From UBA4292 sp002395865 (lineage in GTDB: Bacteria; Bacillota; Clostridia; Lachnospirales; Lachnospiraceae), in the NCBI GenBank assembly GCA_946533395.1, contig CAMNBU010000007.1, positions 1 to 64,000 on the forward strand: a stretch of 64,000 nucleotides of DNA. Reading direction: 5' to 3'. Every line of letters begins with the position of its first letter. Position 1 is the stretch's first letter. Shown here piece after piece: positions 1-9,351 of the stretch. A program made the position numbers and the translations under genes. The notes beneath the pieces are model-generated. The model had not been told where the DNA came from and did no database searches. It was given only the letters and a program-made list of their open reading frames with translations.

Positions 1-2062
1 GCCTGTAGGCATTGAAATATATATTCGCCTTAAATGTCTGACCCGCCTCGACCACGAAATCGTCGAACTCGGCCATCACCACCGCATCGGAGCAGAACTG
101 CCTCCACTCCTTTGCACTGATCAGACCCTTGTTCTCCATAAACGCGTCAAGTATCCCCACGAGCGCGGTGCCCTGCCCGGTGAAATCCTGAAGGTCGAGC
201 AGCTGGAAGCCCGCAAGCATCCTGCTCCTCATGGCAGCCTCGAGCTCGAGCTTGTAGCAGGCCACCGCTAAAGCGCCCGAGTTTATGAAATAGTCATTCG
301 CGAAATCTCCAAGGCCTGCCTCCTCGAGCCTCTCCTTAAACACCTCGAGGTTTCTCGGCTTTAAGGATCCCGTGTATTTCCCTATCTCCTTGTAATGCGG
401 ATAGATGCCGTACTGGCCGATCTCATGGCTCACGACGGGCTTGTTCAGCACAAGGCTCCCGGTGCCTTCCGCCTTCACCTTCTTGGTTCCTGTGCCGTAC
501 TGTATCTCTATCTCGCCGCCGCCATTTTCCGCAGAGCCTGTGAACTCCGCAAATACCTTGTCGTACGAGTAGGATGTGGAGGGCTTATCCGTCTGCACGA
601 AGCCCTGAGGCGCGTCGCACATAGCGTACGAGCCCCTGATGAGCTTGCCCGGTGCAAACCTCACTCCCACGAAATAGTCGTCATTGTCAACTATACAGGG
701 TACAAACTGAAAATTGTTAGATCCCTGTGTATACAGATGTCTGCTATCCACCCTCTTGAAGTCGCCCAGTATCTCGTTCAGGCGCTCGCTGCTGCCCCAG
801 AGCTCATTGCCAAGACTCATGAACGTGTATGAGGGATGGTTTCCGAAGGCCTCCATCATCCTGAAGCCCTCGTTTATCAGATACTCCTGCTCCTCCTTCT
901 TGTAGCCCTCCTCGCCGGGAGCCGCTATGGTGCCCCAGAAGGGAAGCTCTGGCGACATGTATATGCCCACGAGATCAGCCGCGTAGAAGGCCGCCTCGGG
1001 CGGGCAGCAGGTGTGGAATCTGTAATGGTTGATACCGTATTCCTTCGCAGTCCTGAGCACCTCGACCCACGACTTTATATCGGTGGGGGCCGCACCCGTC
1101 TTAGGGAAGATCATTCCGTCGTGCTTTCCGCGAAGGAAGGTCTTCTCGCCGTTCACATAGAAATGGTGCTCATCCGTGGTGATATCCCTGAAGCCGAATA
1201 CCGCATCGCCGTAGTAGGTGTCGTCGATACCGGTTATCGCGATCTTGTAGATCACGGGGCTGTACTCGCTCCACAAAACGGCATTCTCGCCCATGTCTAC
1301 CAGCAGCTCCTTCATGCTCCGCCCGGGTGGCAGAATCACTCCGCTGACAGGCAGGCTTTTCGGCTCGCCTCCCCTCAGCGGTATGTGCTCCTCCTCGATG
1401 AGACTTCCGTCCACCGCGAGGCTGAGTCTCGTGACCTTTATGTTAAGGCTCAGATTCCCCTGGGTGTCGGCGGTGTTGACCCAGTTCATCTTCAGAGATA
1501 CCGCGCGCGACTTAACATCGGGGTCGACTCTTATGCTGTCAATGAACTCCTCATCGCGCACCTCGAGGGCTATCCTTCCGCAGATACCGATCCAGTTGGT
1601 CTGCGTGTCAGGGCTGGTGAGATGTCCGCCGCCCGTGGGATAACCGTCGTTCGACACCATTATCGTAAGTCTGAAGGGTTCCGCCCCCACATATTCCGTG
1701 ATATCGTAGATATGCGGCGCGTTCAGGCTGTCGGCATTCTCTCCCCTCACCTCATGTCCGTCGACCCACACCCTCGTGAGCCTGGTCCTCTCAAGATAGA
1801 GCCTGAATACGCTCCCCCTGTCCTCGACCTTCGGGTCGAGCACGCGCGAGAACCATACCCATCCCTTGAATTCATACTCATCGGTCAGAAATCCCGTCTC
1901 GCGCTTTTCGTTTTTGATGCCGAGATGTGCCTGCGAAACGGTGCCGGGCAGCTCCATTGCCAGCTCATACTCGCAGTCCTTTCCGTAGTACTTCTCTTCT
2001 ATTCCGCGTTTTTCGGCGTCCAGTCTCACAGACCACGCGCCGCCAAGTCCATATACTTCCAT
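1..2062 (-). CDS. Glycoside hydrolase family 2 protein (3' end outside window)
   Basis: Predicted retaining exo-glycosidase of family GH2 (beta-galactosidase/beta-glucuronidase/beta-mannosidase group); the sugar it removes cannot be told from sequence. The 687 visible codons contain an N-terminal sugar-binding jelly roll (about residues 20-190), an Ig-like domain (about 190-300) and the TIM barrel, which opens around the FYVNGEKTFLRG strand. GNELWG near residue 420 gives the family's acid/base glutamate; a later HEIGQYG (about residue 546) is a possible nucleophile site, less certain because it is farther away than usual. There is no signal peptide, so the enzyme should be cytoplasmic. The ATG at 2062 follows GGAGG at good spacing. 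It is divergent from the gene at 2210. The C-terminus is cut by the window edge. Confidence 0.85.
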   Translation of the reverse strand, partial: MEVYGLGGAWSVRLDAEKRGIEEKYYGKDCEYELAMELPGTVSQAHLGIKNEKRETGFLTDEYEFKGWVWFSRVLDPKVEDRGSVFRLYLERTRLTRVWVDGHEVRGENADSLNAPHIYDITEYVGAEPFRLTIMVSNDGYPTGGGHLTSPDTQTNWIGICGRIALEVRDEEFIDSIRVDPDVKSRAVSLKMNWVNTADTQGNLSLNIKVTRLSLAVDGSLIEEEHIPLRGGEPKSLPVSGVILPPGRSMKELLVDMGENAVLWSEYSPVIYKIAITGIDDTYYGDAVFGFRDITTDEHHFYVNGEKTFLRGKHDGMIFPKTGAAPTDIKSWVEVLRTAKEYGINHYRFHTCCPPEAAFYAADLVGIYMSPELPFWGTIAAPGEEGYKKEEQEYLINEGFRMMEAFGNHPSYTFMSLGNELWGSSERLNEILGDFKRVDSRHLYTQGSNNFQFVPCIVDNDDYFVGVRFAPGKLIRGSYAMCDAPQGFVQTDKPSTSYSYDKVFAEFTGSAENGGGEIEIQYGTGTKKVKAEGTGSLVLNKPVVSHEIGQYGIYPHYKEIGKYTGSLKPRNLEVFKERLEEAGLGDFANDYFINSGALAVACYKLELEAAMRSRMLAGFQLLDLQDFTGQGTALVGILDAFMENKGLISAKEWRQFCSDAVVMAEFDDFVVEAGQTFKANIYFNAYR

Positions 2063-2103
2063 AAAACCTCCGGATCGATATAGTAATATCCTCTTTGTTC
2101 TCT

Positions 2104-2132
2104 ACTATATCATCTCTCCGACGATAATGCAA
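2104..2132 (-). promoter_or_regulatory. Promoter of the GH2 gene
   Basis: Minus strand TTGCAT, 17-bp spacer, TATAGT preceded by TGA (extended -10). It lies about 40 bp before the GH2 start codon. Confidence 0.6.
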
Positions 2133-2160
2133 ATATCATCTTCCAAAACTTTCATGGGAG

Positions 2161-2189
2161 TTGATTTCTCGCGCAAGCTTTGGTACAAT
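2161..2189 (+). promoter_or_regulatory. Promoter of the 2210-4085 unit
   Basis: TTGATT, 17-bp spacer, TACAAT with TGG before the -10 (extended). The predicted transcript start is around 2196, leaving a leader of only about 14 nt that is almost filled by the GGAGGAG ribosome binding site. Confidence 0.65.
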
Positions 2190-2209
2190 GCGCTACATAT
2201 GGAGGAGCC

Positions 2210-2719
2210 ATGGAAAACACAAAGAAAAGCACAATAATATCCCTGTGCATAGTAGCAGGCTTTTTGATCATCGGGCTCGGGCTCTCCTTTCTTCTCAGGA
2301 AGGAGCTGACGACGGTCCACGAGCAGGGTATTTCCCTCGGCAATACCGAGGAGGGGGATATCCGCTTCGAGATAGAAACGTTCAAATGCGAGGACGGTTT
2401 CGTGGAGATAAGCGGCTGGAGAGTCCTGCCCACGAACGAGAGGCGCAGCTTCGGCACCTTCGCGTTACTCATATGGGGGCACCGCTGCTACAGACTTCCC
2501 ACCGAGTACGTTCCGCGTCCCGATGTAACCGATATAATAGGCGACGGCAATGAGTACGTCCGCAGCGGCTTCTACTCGCGCATACCCGTCTCCGAGCTTC
2601 CGAGGCGCGGCACATTCCACCTGTACCTTATCTGCAGGCCGGACACCATGCCCTATCAGGACTATGATTACAGCGATTACTATGTCATCGACACAGAAAA
2701 GGAAATAGAGGTCAACTGA
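2210..2719 (+). CDS. Single-span membrane-anchored protein of unknown function
   Basis: 169 residues, not recognised as a named family. It has a short cytoplasmic N-terminus, one hydrophobic helix (about residues 9-29, rich in Ile/Leu/Gly) and an extracytoplasmic domain of about 135 residues with alternating beta-type segments and a Tyr/Asp-rich end. The start is taken as ATG 2210, six bases after GGAGGAG; an upstream in-frame TTG at 2180 lies within the -10 region and is unlikely. The stop is one base before the ATG of the next gene, so the two are translated together. The partner is a polytopic GT-C-like membrane protein, so this may be an accessory subunit of it; that is inference from position only. 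Confidence 0.65.
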   Translation: MENTKKSTIISLCIVAGFLIIGLGLSFLLRKELTTVHEQGISLGNTEEGDIRFEIETFKCEDGFVEISGWRVLPTNERRSFGTFALLIWGHRCYRLPTEYVPRPDVTDIIGDGNEYVRSGFYSRIPVSELPRRGTFHLYLICRPDTMPYQDYDYSDYYVIDTEKEIEVN

Positions 2720-2720
2720 T

Positions 2721-4085
2721 ATGGAAAAGATCAAAAAAAGATTTAAGGACCCGATATTCCTTCTCTGGGGAGGATGCGCCGTGTTCTGGCTCGTCATCCA
2801 CGCTCTGATACGAATAAATGTCGGGGACGATATAAACTTCTACGCCACGGCCTGGGAGAAATACAGCTTCACCGAGTACTACCATTTCGTGTACAACGAG
2901 TACTCCTCCCGCATCTTCATGTGGTATCTGAACGCGTTCCTCTCGGGACACACCCACATCTACTGGAGGATACTGGACACTCTGTGCACGCTGCTGTCCA
3001 CATATCTGGTCGTGAGCATATTTGACGCGAAGCATAATTTCCGCTTCACACTGATCATCATGGCAGGCTGGGCTCTGCTGCCCGTGCATTTTCTTTCATC
3101 GGCCGGCTGGATCGCCACGACCGTGGACTACACCTGGCCCACAGTGTGCTGCCTCTACTATGTGCATCTGATAGTAAAAGCCCACAGGAAGCAGGATGTA
3201 AGGTGGTTCGAGTACGTTATCTGCGCTCTCATGCTCCTGTACGGCTGCGATATGGAGCAGCTCAACATCATCGTGCTGGGCATCTCGTTTCTGGCCATGG
3301 CCAAAAGCACTTCACCGCAGAACAAAGACATGAGCCGGCTGTCATACATGGGAATGATCATCGGCGCCTGCGTGCTGGCCTACATACTCACCTGCCCCGG
3401 CAATGCCTCAAGAGGCTGGATCGCGGAGATATTCGACTATCCGGGCTTCGAGCTGCACTCGACCATGTTCAAGGTTCAGCTGGGCTTTAACAACACATGG
3501 GACGCACTCATGCGCGAGGCTCTGAACATACTCACCCTGTGGTTTACAGTCTGCTGCTGCATACTGGTCTTCAAAAACAGCAGGAGCATGGTTGTTCGCG
3601 CGGCGGGTCTTGCGCCCGTAGCGCTCACCCTTGTCTTCATCGCCTCATACATCTGCGAGCTCGCTGCTGGCAGCAGGCTTATAGCCGAGAGGACGTCCGT
3701 GGTGAACCTCTTTAACATGTACGAGGAGCGCGCGTACCTTCGCATGATGGTGTATTTCGCGGTGAGCGGCTGCGTATTCTCCTCCGTCTTCTTCGCTTTC
3801 GAAAATGCGGTTGAGAGGACGGCGGCTGTGGGAACTCTCTTCCTCGGCTGCGGAGTGTCGGTCGCTTCCGGGCTCTCCGCCTCCGTGTACGTGTCATACT
3901 ACCGCACGAACACCTACCTTGCGATAATCATGATGATCATGTGCGTATTCATGTTCAACAGGATAATGGGGAGCAAAATGAAAGCCCCCGCTAAGATAAT
4001 AGCGGCGGCTCCCATACCGGTACTTCTCGTACTCAATATCATCAATTTCATCACTCTGTTTGACGGAGGGCGTCTTCTCGTATAA
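2721..4085 (+). CDS. Multi-pass membrane protein, GT-C glycosyltransferase-like (DUF6056-type)
   Basis: 454 residues with about 11 hydrophobic helices spread evenly along the chain. After the first helix comes an acidic pair in VGDDINFYATAW, followed by a Tyr-rich loop. That layout (first outer loop with Asp residues, many helices after it) is typical of GT-C-fold lipid-linked sugar transferases and of the DUF6056-type family, but no catalytic residue can be proven here. The gene starts one base after the stop of its partner and shares its promoter. Its last 35 bases overlap the 3' end of the convergent udp gene, so the two messages are complementary at their ends. It could equally be a transporter-like protein; the family assignment is tentative. 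Confidence 0.6.
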   Translation: MEKIKKRFKDPIFLLWGGCAVFWLVIHALIRINVGDDINFYATAWEKYSFTEYYHFVYNEYSSRIFMWYLNAFLSGHTHIYWRILDTLCTLLSTYLVVSIFDAKHNFRFTLIIMAGWALLPVHFLSSAGWIATTVDYTWPTVCCLYYVHLIVKAHRKQDVRWFEYVICALMLLYGCDMEQLNIIVLGISFLAMAKSTSPQNKDMSRLSYMGMIIGACVLAYILTCPGNASRGWIAEIFDYPGFELHSTMFKVQLGFNNTWDALMREALNILTLWFTVCCCILVFKNSRSMVVRAAGLAPVALTLVFIASYICELAAGSRLIAERTSVVNLFNMYEERAYLRMMVYFAVSGCVFSSVFFAFENAVERTAAVGTLFLGCGVSVASGLSASVYVSYYRTNTYLAIIMMIMCVFMFNRIMGSKMKAPAKIIAAAPIPVLLVLNIINFITLFDGGRLLV

Positions 4086-4827
4086 GGATCCGCATAGCCT
4101 CCACTGCACAGTGTATGACCTGACTCAGATCAAAATCCATAGTATCGGGAAGGCCGAGCTTCCTTCTGGTCTGATTGCCAAGACTGGTCACGATGCCTCC
4201 CGCACGAACTTTTCTCAGCGCCGCCGCGCAAAACATGGCGGCGCATTCCATTTCACTTCCTAAGGCTCCGCCCTTCAGCCATGCCTCCCAGTTCGCGTTA
4301 AGCATGTTCGACGCACCGGACGAATCCGGGTCGTGCTGCCCGTAGAAGCTGTCCTTCGACTGCACAACACCTGTGTGGAATCTGTATCCCGCGTTCTTCG
4401 CCGCGCGCCTCAGGGCGTCGACCACGTCAAAATTCGCCACTGCGGGAAATTCTATCGGCAGATACTCTCTCGAGGTGCCCTCCGCCCTTATCGCGCCCGT
4501 AGCGATGACCAGATCTCCGCCCAGCACATCCACATCCATGCCTCCGCAGGTCCCCACGCGTATAAATGTGTGTGAACCGCAGTGTACCAGCTCCTCAAGC
4601 GCTATCACGGTCGATGGACCGCCTATACCTGTCGAGCAAACGGTCACTCTCGTCCCGTCGAGCTTTCCGTTGTAGATGGTGAACTCCCTGTTGCTCTTCA
4701 CGAATTCAGGCTCGGCAAGCTCCCCGGCTATCCTCGCCACTCTTCCGGGATCTCCTGTGAGTATCACATACTCTCCCACATCACCCGGGTTTATCAAAAG
4801 ATGAAATTCTTCCTGTGAATAGATCAT
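4051..4827 (-). CDS. udp: Uridine phosphorylase
   Basis: Cytoplasmic enzyme splitting uridine with phosphate into uracil and ribose-1-phosphate (pyrimidine salvage). The 258 residues match the PNP/UDP phosphorylase family along the whole length: phosphate-binding GDPGRV near residue 26, SNREFTIYNG, CSTGIGGPST, IRVGTCGG in the middle, and the uridine-type ExECAA motif (GSEMECAAMF) about residue 195. Length fits Udp (about 255). Its ATG directly follows the stop of hflX (TAAATG) and the GGAGG lies inside the end of hflX, so translation is probably coupled. It is the last gene of the MATE - fusion - hflX - udp unit. No terminator was seen beyond it; the 3' end overlaps the convergent gene by 35 bp. 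Confidence 0.9.
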   Translation of the reverse strand: MIYSQEEFHLLINPGDVGEYVILTGDPGRVARIAGELAEPEFVKSNREFTIYNGKLDGTRVTVCSTGIGGPSTVIALEELVHCGSHTFIRVGTCGGMDVDVLGGDLVIATGAIRAEGTSREYLPIEFPAVANFDVVDALRRAAKNAGYRFHTGVVQSKDSFYGQHDPDSSGASNMLNANWEAWLKGGALGSEMECAAMFCAAALRKVRAGGIVTSLGNQTRRKLGLPDTMDFDLSQVIHCAVEAMRILIREDALRQTE

Positions 4828-6108
4828 TTAAACCTCCTCGTCCACTATATACTCCGCGCACCTTCCGCGCACTACCTCGCCCAGATATGCCTTTACCCTC
4901 GTACCGCTCTCCTCGTATTTCGTATCTATGACCTGCGCCTCGGAGTTAAGAAGGTTCAGCACGCTTCCCTTATCATACGGTATCAAAAGCTCACAGAGTC
5001 TCCTGTCGCCGAAGAGCCTGTCGCATATCTGCTTCGTCAGAAACTCGATGCTCTCCCTCTCCTTCGCGCAGATATAGATGCCTGCAGGTCCGGCAGTGGG
5101 ATACATGCAGTTCTCACTTTTGTCGGCCTTGTTGTAGACGTAAAGCACCGGTATATCCCCCGCGCCCAGCTCAGCCAGAGTCCTGTTGGTGACCTCTATC
5201 CTCTCGCGAAAACGCTCATCCGCGCAGTCAATGACATGGAGCAGCAGGTCCGCGTCGCATATCTCCTCGAGTGTCGATTTGAACGCCTCGATCAGTCCGT
5301 GAGGCAGCTCGTCGATAAAACCTACCGTATCGGACAGCAGAAAGCTCTTTCCGTCGGCTATTTCCATCCTTCTCACACTGGTCTCAAGCGTGGCGAAGAG
5401 CATATTTTCCTCAAATACATGCTTCTCGTCGGGAGCTCCTATCAGATCCGTCATACCGTTCATTATACTAGATTTGCCCGCGTTCGTATACCCCACAAGG
5501 CCCACTATCGGCATGGGATTCTTCTTTCTTCTGGCTCTCTGCACCCTTCTTCCGGTGGCCAGCCTCTCCAGCTCGCTTCTAAGTGCCGAAAGTCTGGCTT
5601 CGATATGCCTTCTGTCGAGCTCTATCTGCTTCTCGCCCGAGCCCTTGTTGGACAGTGCGCCGCTTGCGCCTCCCTGTCTGGAGAGCGAGTCGTGCAGGCC
5701 CGCAAGGCGCGGCAGAGCATACTTAAGCGCCGCCGTTTGCACCTGAAGCTTGGATTCTCTGGTACCCGCCCTTCTGGAGAATATCTCCAGTATCAGTGTA
5801 GTCCTGTCCATTATCGGAAGCTCTATGGCGTCGTGGAGGTTTCTAAGCTGCATGGGGGAGAGCTGGTTGTCGAAGATCACGATGTCCGCCTTGAGCGCCC
5901 TCGCCATCTCCCCTATCTCCTCGACCTTGCCGCTGCCGATGTAGAATGCCTTGGTCACCGCCTCGGCTCTCTGCACCGCCTCTCCTACCACCTCGAAATC
6001 ACAAGCCTTCGCCAGCTCCTTCAGCTCATACATCGAGTATTCGAACTTTTTCTCATCACCGGTGCAAAGACCTGTGATTATCGCTTTTTCTCTCTTTTTC
6101 TCTTCCAT
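4828..6108 (-). CDS. hflX: Ribosome-associated GTPase HflX
   Basis: Ribosome-splitting/rescue GTPase that binds 50S subunits. About 426 residues: N-terminal HflX domain with the conserved IVFDNQLSPMQLRNL and DRTTLILEIFSRRA segments, a helical linker rich in Arg/Lys/Glu (about 160-200), then the G domain: Walker A GYTNAGKSS (about 210), DTVGF switch II, and NKAD (G4). Start: a TTG at 6120 sits right behind the previous stop, but ATG 6108 gives the more usual HflX N-terminus and is preferred; neither has a strong ribosome binding site, suggesting coupling to the upstream gene, whose stop is 12 nt before. All G-motifs are intact. Confidence 0.92.
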   Translation of the reverse strand: MEEKKREKAIITGLCTGDEKKFEYSMYELKELAKACDFEVVGEAVQRAEAVTKAFYIGSGKVEEIGEMARALKADIVIFDNQLSPMQLRNLHDAIELPIMDRTTLILEIFSRRAGTRESKLQVQTAALKYALPRLAGLHDSLSRQGGASGALSNKGSGEKQIELDRRHIEARLSALRSELERLATGRRVQRARRKKNPMPIVGLVGYTNAGKSSIMNGMTDLIGAPDEKHVFEENMLFATLETSVRRMEIADGKSFLLSDTVGFIDELPHGLIEAFKSTLEEICDADLLLHVIDCADERFRERIEVTNRTLAELGAGDIPVLYVYNKADKSENCMYPTAGPAGIYICAKERESIEFLTKQICDRLFGDRRLCELLIPYDKGSVLNLLNSEAQVIDTKYEESGTRVKAYLGEVVRGRCAEYIVDEEV

Positions 6109-6120
6109 TTTCCCGAACAA

Positions 6121-7965
6121 TTACCAGTTTGATGTAAATATCTTCTCCGGGGACACATGCTCCCCTATCTTTTCCATGACAAAGCCCATCATACGCCGAG
6201 AGATATCCTTCGGATAGGTAAACACTTTCTCGTCCACCTCATAAGGCTTCGAGCAAAGAGCCGAGCCCGGACAGTTTTTTCTCATGACCCCCAGATGATC
6301 CCTTCCGATGCGAAATACCCCCACACCGAAGTCCTTCACACGTCTGCTGACCGGATCCGCAAAAAAGTCCTCTATCATCTCCCCGTATACTTTTTCAAAA
6401 TCGGGTGTGTATATCATCGGATCGAAGCAGGCTCTAACCGAAAAGCCCATGTCAGAAGCCCTCCTCATAGCCTCGACGCGCTGTGAATACGGAGCTGCGG
6501 CCTTCTCGTACATGTCGATGACGGGCTGAGGCGATATCGTCCAGGCAAGTATCACATTTTCGGGTATACTCCTGCCCTCAATCCTGTTCAGAAACAGAGC
6601 CGCATTTGATTTGGTGCGTATCTCTATCGTTATATCCGGGTGAGAGGAGGCGAAATCACACCATTTCTCACAGTATCCGAGCACCCCTTCCATAGCAGGC
6701 ATGTCCGTATCAAAGGATACGCAAAGATACATCGGACCGTTTAACAGTTCCTCCTCAACACGCCTGAAGTATTCCTCGAAGTCTGTAAAAGCCACTATGG
6801 CGGGGTTCGGATACATGCCCGCAAGATAGCAGTATTCGCAGGAGAAGGGGCAGTTCATGATCATAGAGGTGTAAAAGAATCTGTCGTTTCCGAAATCCTG
6901 ACAGACCTTTGCCCCCCTGTACAGATAACCATCCCCGCGCCTTGCAAGGACATATGCCCTGTGCGCCCTCGCGAACATATAATCTCCGGGAGCTCTGTCC
7001 AGTATATCCTTGTAATGCCTTACATATATGACATGCTTTGCCCCAAGTCGTTTTATTATCCCCTGAGTCTTCTCATCCCCTAAAAGTTCCTTTTCGACAT
7101 AGACCACAGCGGGATCCTGTGCCCTAAGGCAAGCTGTGTCCTCGTCGGGTTCCGAGAAAGCCAGACGCACGAGCTCTTCCCTGAGCCTTCCGACCGCCTC
7201 ACGGTCCTCCTTCTTTCTCCCGGAAGGGGGGTTCTCACCAAACTCCCGCAGCAGCTGTGCGGCCCTTTCTCTCTTGGTCTGTGTGCCGAAGGCGATGGAA
7301 CGAAGTATATCCGACAGCTCGTATCTCATGGTGCGGCTTATGTGGTATCCTTCCGGTAGCAGCGCCGTAAGAGCTTCTCTGCGCGCGGATATATCCGCGT
7401 TTTCCGGTGCCCTCTCACTCACATGTCTGAACACGTCTTCGCATATTCTGCCGCTGTATTTTGCCGCGACCGCCCGCACATCATCTGCGCTCAAGCCCCC
7501 GAAGCCGTCCGAGTCGGTCACGTACTTGTAGATCAGTACCGAATACGTCCCCACTAACCTTCTCGCCGCCTGATATATTCCTGCGGCCTCCATGTCGTAG
7601 AGCATCCCCTCCCTGTAATCATCGGAAGGGGCTTCAAGTGTCATTAGCGACGCGATCGGTATCCGGCCGCTGTCTATCCCCGGATAATGATCATGCCCCG
7701 AGGCATCGGTTATTTTCCCTATCCTGTACAGTCCCGCGTCCGTTCCGCCGCAGCAGCCCGCATTTACGACAACATCCGTATCCGGATATGCGCACAGAGC
7801 CTCCGTGAGCGCGCATGCTGCCCTCACGCTCCCCGTACCTGTGACCGTGAGCCTCGCGCTCTCGCACTCGTACAGTCTGAGCCTTCCGGCCGCTGCCGGC
7901 TTCATATTCAATTTTGCAATGATCGGCGCCGCTTCAGCAAAGAGCGCAGTGCAAAACAGAACCAT
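6121..7965 (-). CDS. Fusion: nucleosidase/phosphorylase-like domain + spore photoproduct lyase-type radical SAM domain
   Basis: 614 residues. Residues about 1-190 resemble the MTA/SAH nucleosidase (PNP/UDP) fold: an early FAEAAPI glutamate, VNAGCCGG, YDMEAAGIYQAA (ribose-binding Glu) and TDSDGF, where the catalytic Asp is expected. A charged linker follows (about 190-290). The C-terminal 320 residues are of the SplB type: CPFSCEYCYL (about residue 370) is the CxxxCxxC site for the 4Fe-4S cluster that cleaves SAM. The SplB hydrogen-donor cysteine may correspond to the Cys in MYLCVSFDTD, but alignment is loose. The fusion suggests a radical SAM enzyme that clears its own 5'-deoxyadenosine or related nucleosides. 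ATG directly follows the MATE stop (TAAATG). True photolyase activity is unproven. Confidence 0.75.
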   Translation of the reverse strand: MVLFCTALFAEAAPIIAKLNMKPAAAGRLRLYECESARLTVTGTGSVRAACALTEALCAYPDTDVVVNAGCCGGTDAGLYRIGKITDASGHDHYPGIDSGRIPIASLMTLEAPSDDYREGMLYDMEAAGIYQAARRLVGTYSVLIYKYVTDSDGFGGLSADDVRAVAAKYSGRICEDVFRHVSERAPENADISARREALTALLPEGYHISRTMRYELSDILRSIAFGTQTKRERAAQLLREFGENPPSGRKKEDREAVGRLREELVRLAFSEPDEDTACLRAQDPAVVYVEKELLGDEKTQGIIKRLGAKHVIYVRHYKDILDRAPGDYMFARAHRAYVLARRGDGYLYRGAKVCQDFGNDRFFYTSMIMNCPFSCEYCYLAGMYPNPAIVAFTDFEEYFRRVEEELLNGPMYLCVSFDTDMPAMEGVLGYCEKWCDFASSHPDITIEIRTKSNAALFLNRIEGRSIPENVILAWTISPQPVIDMYEKAAAPYSQRVEAMRRASDMGFSVRACFDPMIYTPDFEKVYGEMIEDFFADPVSRRVKDFGVGVFRIGRDHLGVMRKNCPGSALCSKPYEVDEKVFTYPKDISRRMMGFVMEKIGEHVSPEKIFTSNW

Positions 7966-9333
7966 TTAATTTCTCCCCGGCATTCCCTGTCTTTTTCTGA
8001 TGACGACGAAACAGGTCGTGTGAACTATGAACGTGAGCAGCCAGCTGGCCGGATAGGTTATGAAAAGCCATGTGGGGTTGTGGAAAAACGGCATCTGAAA
8101 TGCCGTAAATATCCACAGCAGTCTTAAGCCGCACACTCCGACCAGCGAGACAAGTGTGGGCATCACAGAATAACCGAGTCCTCTGAGCGCTCCCACCGCG
8201 ACATCCATCATTCCGCACAGATAATACGTGCGCAGTATGACCTCCATTCTCTGCAAGCCGGCCTCCACGACCTCCGGATTGTCGGTGTAGATGCTCATGA
8301 GCGGCTTTCCGAAGAAGAATGCCCCGTGACCCAGGATCAGGCCCGTGAGGAACACCAGCAGCTCGCTGTCGATAAGTATCCTGTTCACCCTCTCCTGCCT
8401 GCCGGCTCCCACATTCTGTCCGGTAAATGCCATCGAGGCCTGCGAGAACGAGTTCATGGCCATCCAGACGAAGCCCTCGATATTGGCGGCGGCTGAATTA
8501 CCCGCCACCGCGATATCACCGAAGGAGTTGATGGAAGCCTGAATGATAACATTCGAAAGGGAGAACAGCACGCCCTGAAGGCCTGCCGGAAGACCGATGG
8601 CCAGAAGCTGTTGCAGCTTATTTTTGTCTATATGCAGCTTCTTAAGGTCCAGATGCATACCTCCCTGTTCTTTCATAAGGCATCGCACCACCAGTCCCGC
8701 GGAGATGCACTGGCTGATAACGGTCGCCCATGCGACTCCCGCCACACTCATCTTGAACACGATGACGAACAGAAGGTTGAGTGCCACATTAAGCGCGCCC
8801 GCGAAGCTCAGATAGTGAAGCGGTCTTCTGGTATCGCCTATGGCGCGAAGCAGGGAGCTTCCAAAGTTGTAGATCATCATCGCGGGCATACCGAGGAAAT
8901 AGATCCTCAGGTACAGCGACGCCAGCTCCAGAACATTGTCCGGAGTACCCATCCAGCCGAGTATCACATTCGCGCCGACAAGGCCCACAACAGTGAGCAT
9001 GCCGCCGCTGACCAGGCTCGTCAGCATGGAGGTGTGGACCGTCTGAGACAGCTCGTCCTGCCTCCTCGCGCCGTAGTATCGCGCCGCAAGGACATTTGCT
9101 CCGACTGAGACGCCGGTGAAAAGATTTGTAAGCAGATTTATAAGCGCAGCGGTACAGCCCACGGCCGCGAGAGCCGTGTCGCCCGCGAATTTTCCGACTA
9201 CAATGATATCCGCAGCGTTAAAAAGCAGCTGCAGAATACCTGAAAACATAAGGGGAAGGGTAAATTGTATGATCTTCGGCAGCATAGGACCGCTGCACAT
9301 GTCTATTTCGTATTTTCCTGTTCCAGATGCCAT
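7966..9333 (-). CDS. MATE family multidrug/sodium efflux transporter
   Basis: 455 residues, 12 predicted membrane helices in two six-helix halves, as in NorM/DinF-type exporters that use Na+ or H+ gradients. The N-terminal signature IIQFTLPLMFSGILQ...FNAADIIVVGKF and the repeated GxxxxxxxNxxxDP-like loop pattern (FAGALNVALNLLFV) place it firmly. Start ATG 9333 follows CGGAGT. It heads the run MATE - fusion - hflX - udp, in which every stop abuts the next start. No separate promoter is visible between it and the terminator of aqpZ, so it may depend on read-through from the aqpZ promoter. Substrate unknown. Confidence 0.88.
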   Translation of the reverse strand: MASGTGKYEIDMCSGPMLPKIIQFTLPLMFSGILQLLFNAADIIVVGKFAGDTALAAVGCTAALINLLTNLFTGVSVGANVLAARYYGARRQDELSQTVHTSMLTSLVSGGMLTVVGLVGANVILGWMGTPDNVLELASLYLRIYFLGMPAMMIYNFGSSLLRAIGDTRRPLHYLSFAGALNVALNLLFVIVFKMSVAGVAWATVISQCISAGLVVRCLMKEQGGMHLDLKKLHIDKNKLQQLLAIGLPAGLQGVLFSLSNVIIQASINSFGDIAVAGNSAAANIEGFVWMAMNSFSQASMAFTGQNVGAGRQERVNRILIDSELLVFLTGLILGHGAFFFGKPLMSIYTDNPEVVEAGLQRMEVILRTYYLCGMMDVAVGALRGLGYSVMPTLVSLVGVCGLRLLWIFTAFQMPFFHNPTWLFITYPASWLLTFIVHTTCFVVIRKRQGMPGRN

Positions 9334-9351
9334 AAAAACTCCGTTAATTTC

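Noticed and set aside
836..2083. Long plus-strand ORF (415 codons) opposite the GH2 gene
   Set aside because: It mirrors the GH2 reading frame, has no ribosome binding site or family motifs, and the minus strand has full GH2 signatures.
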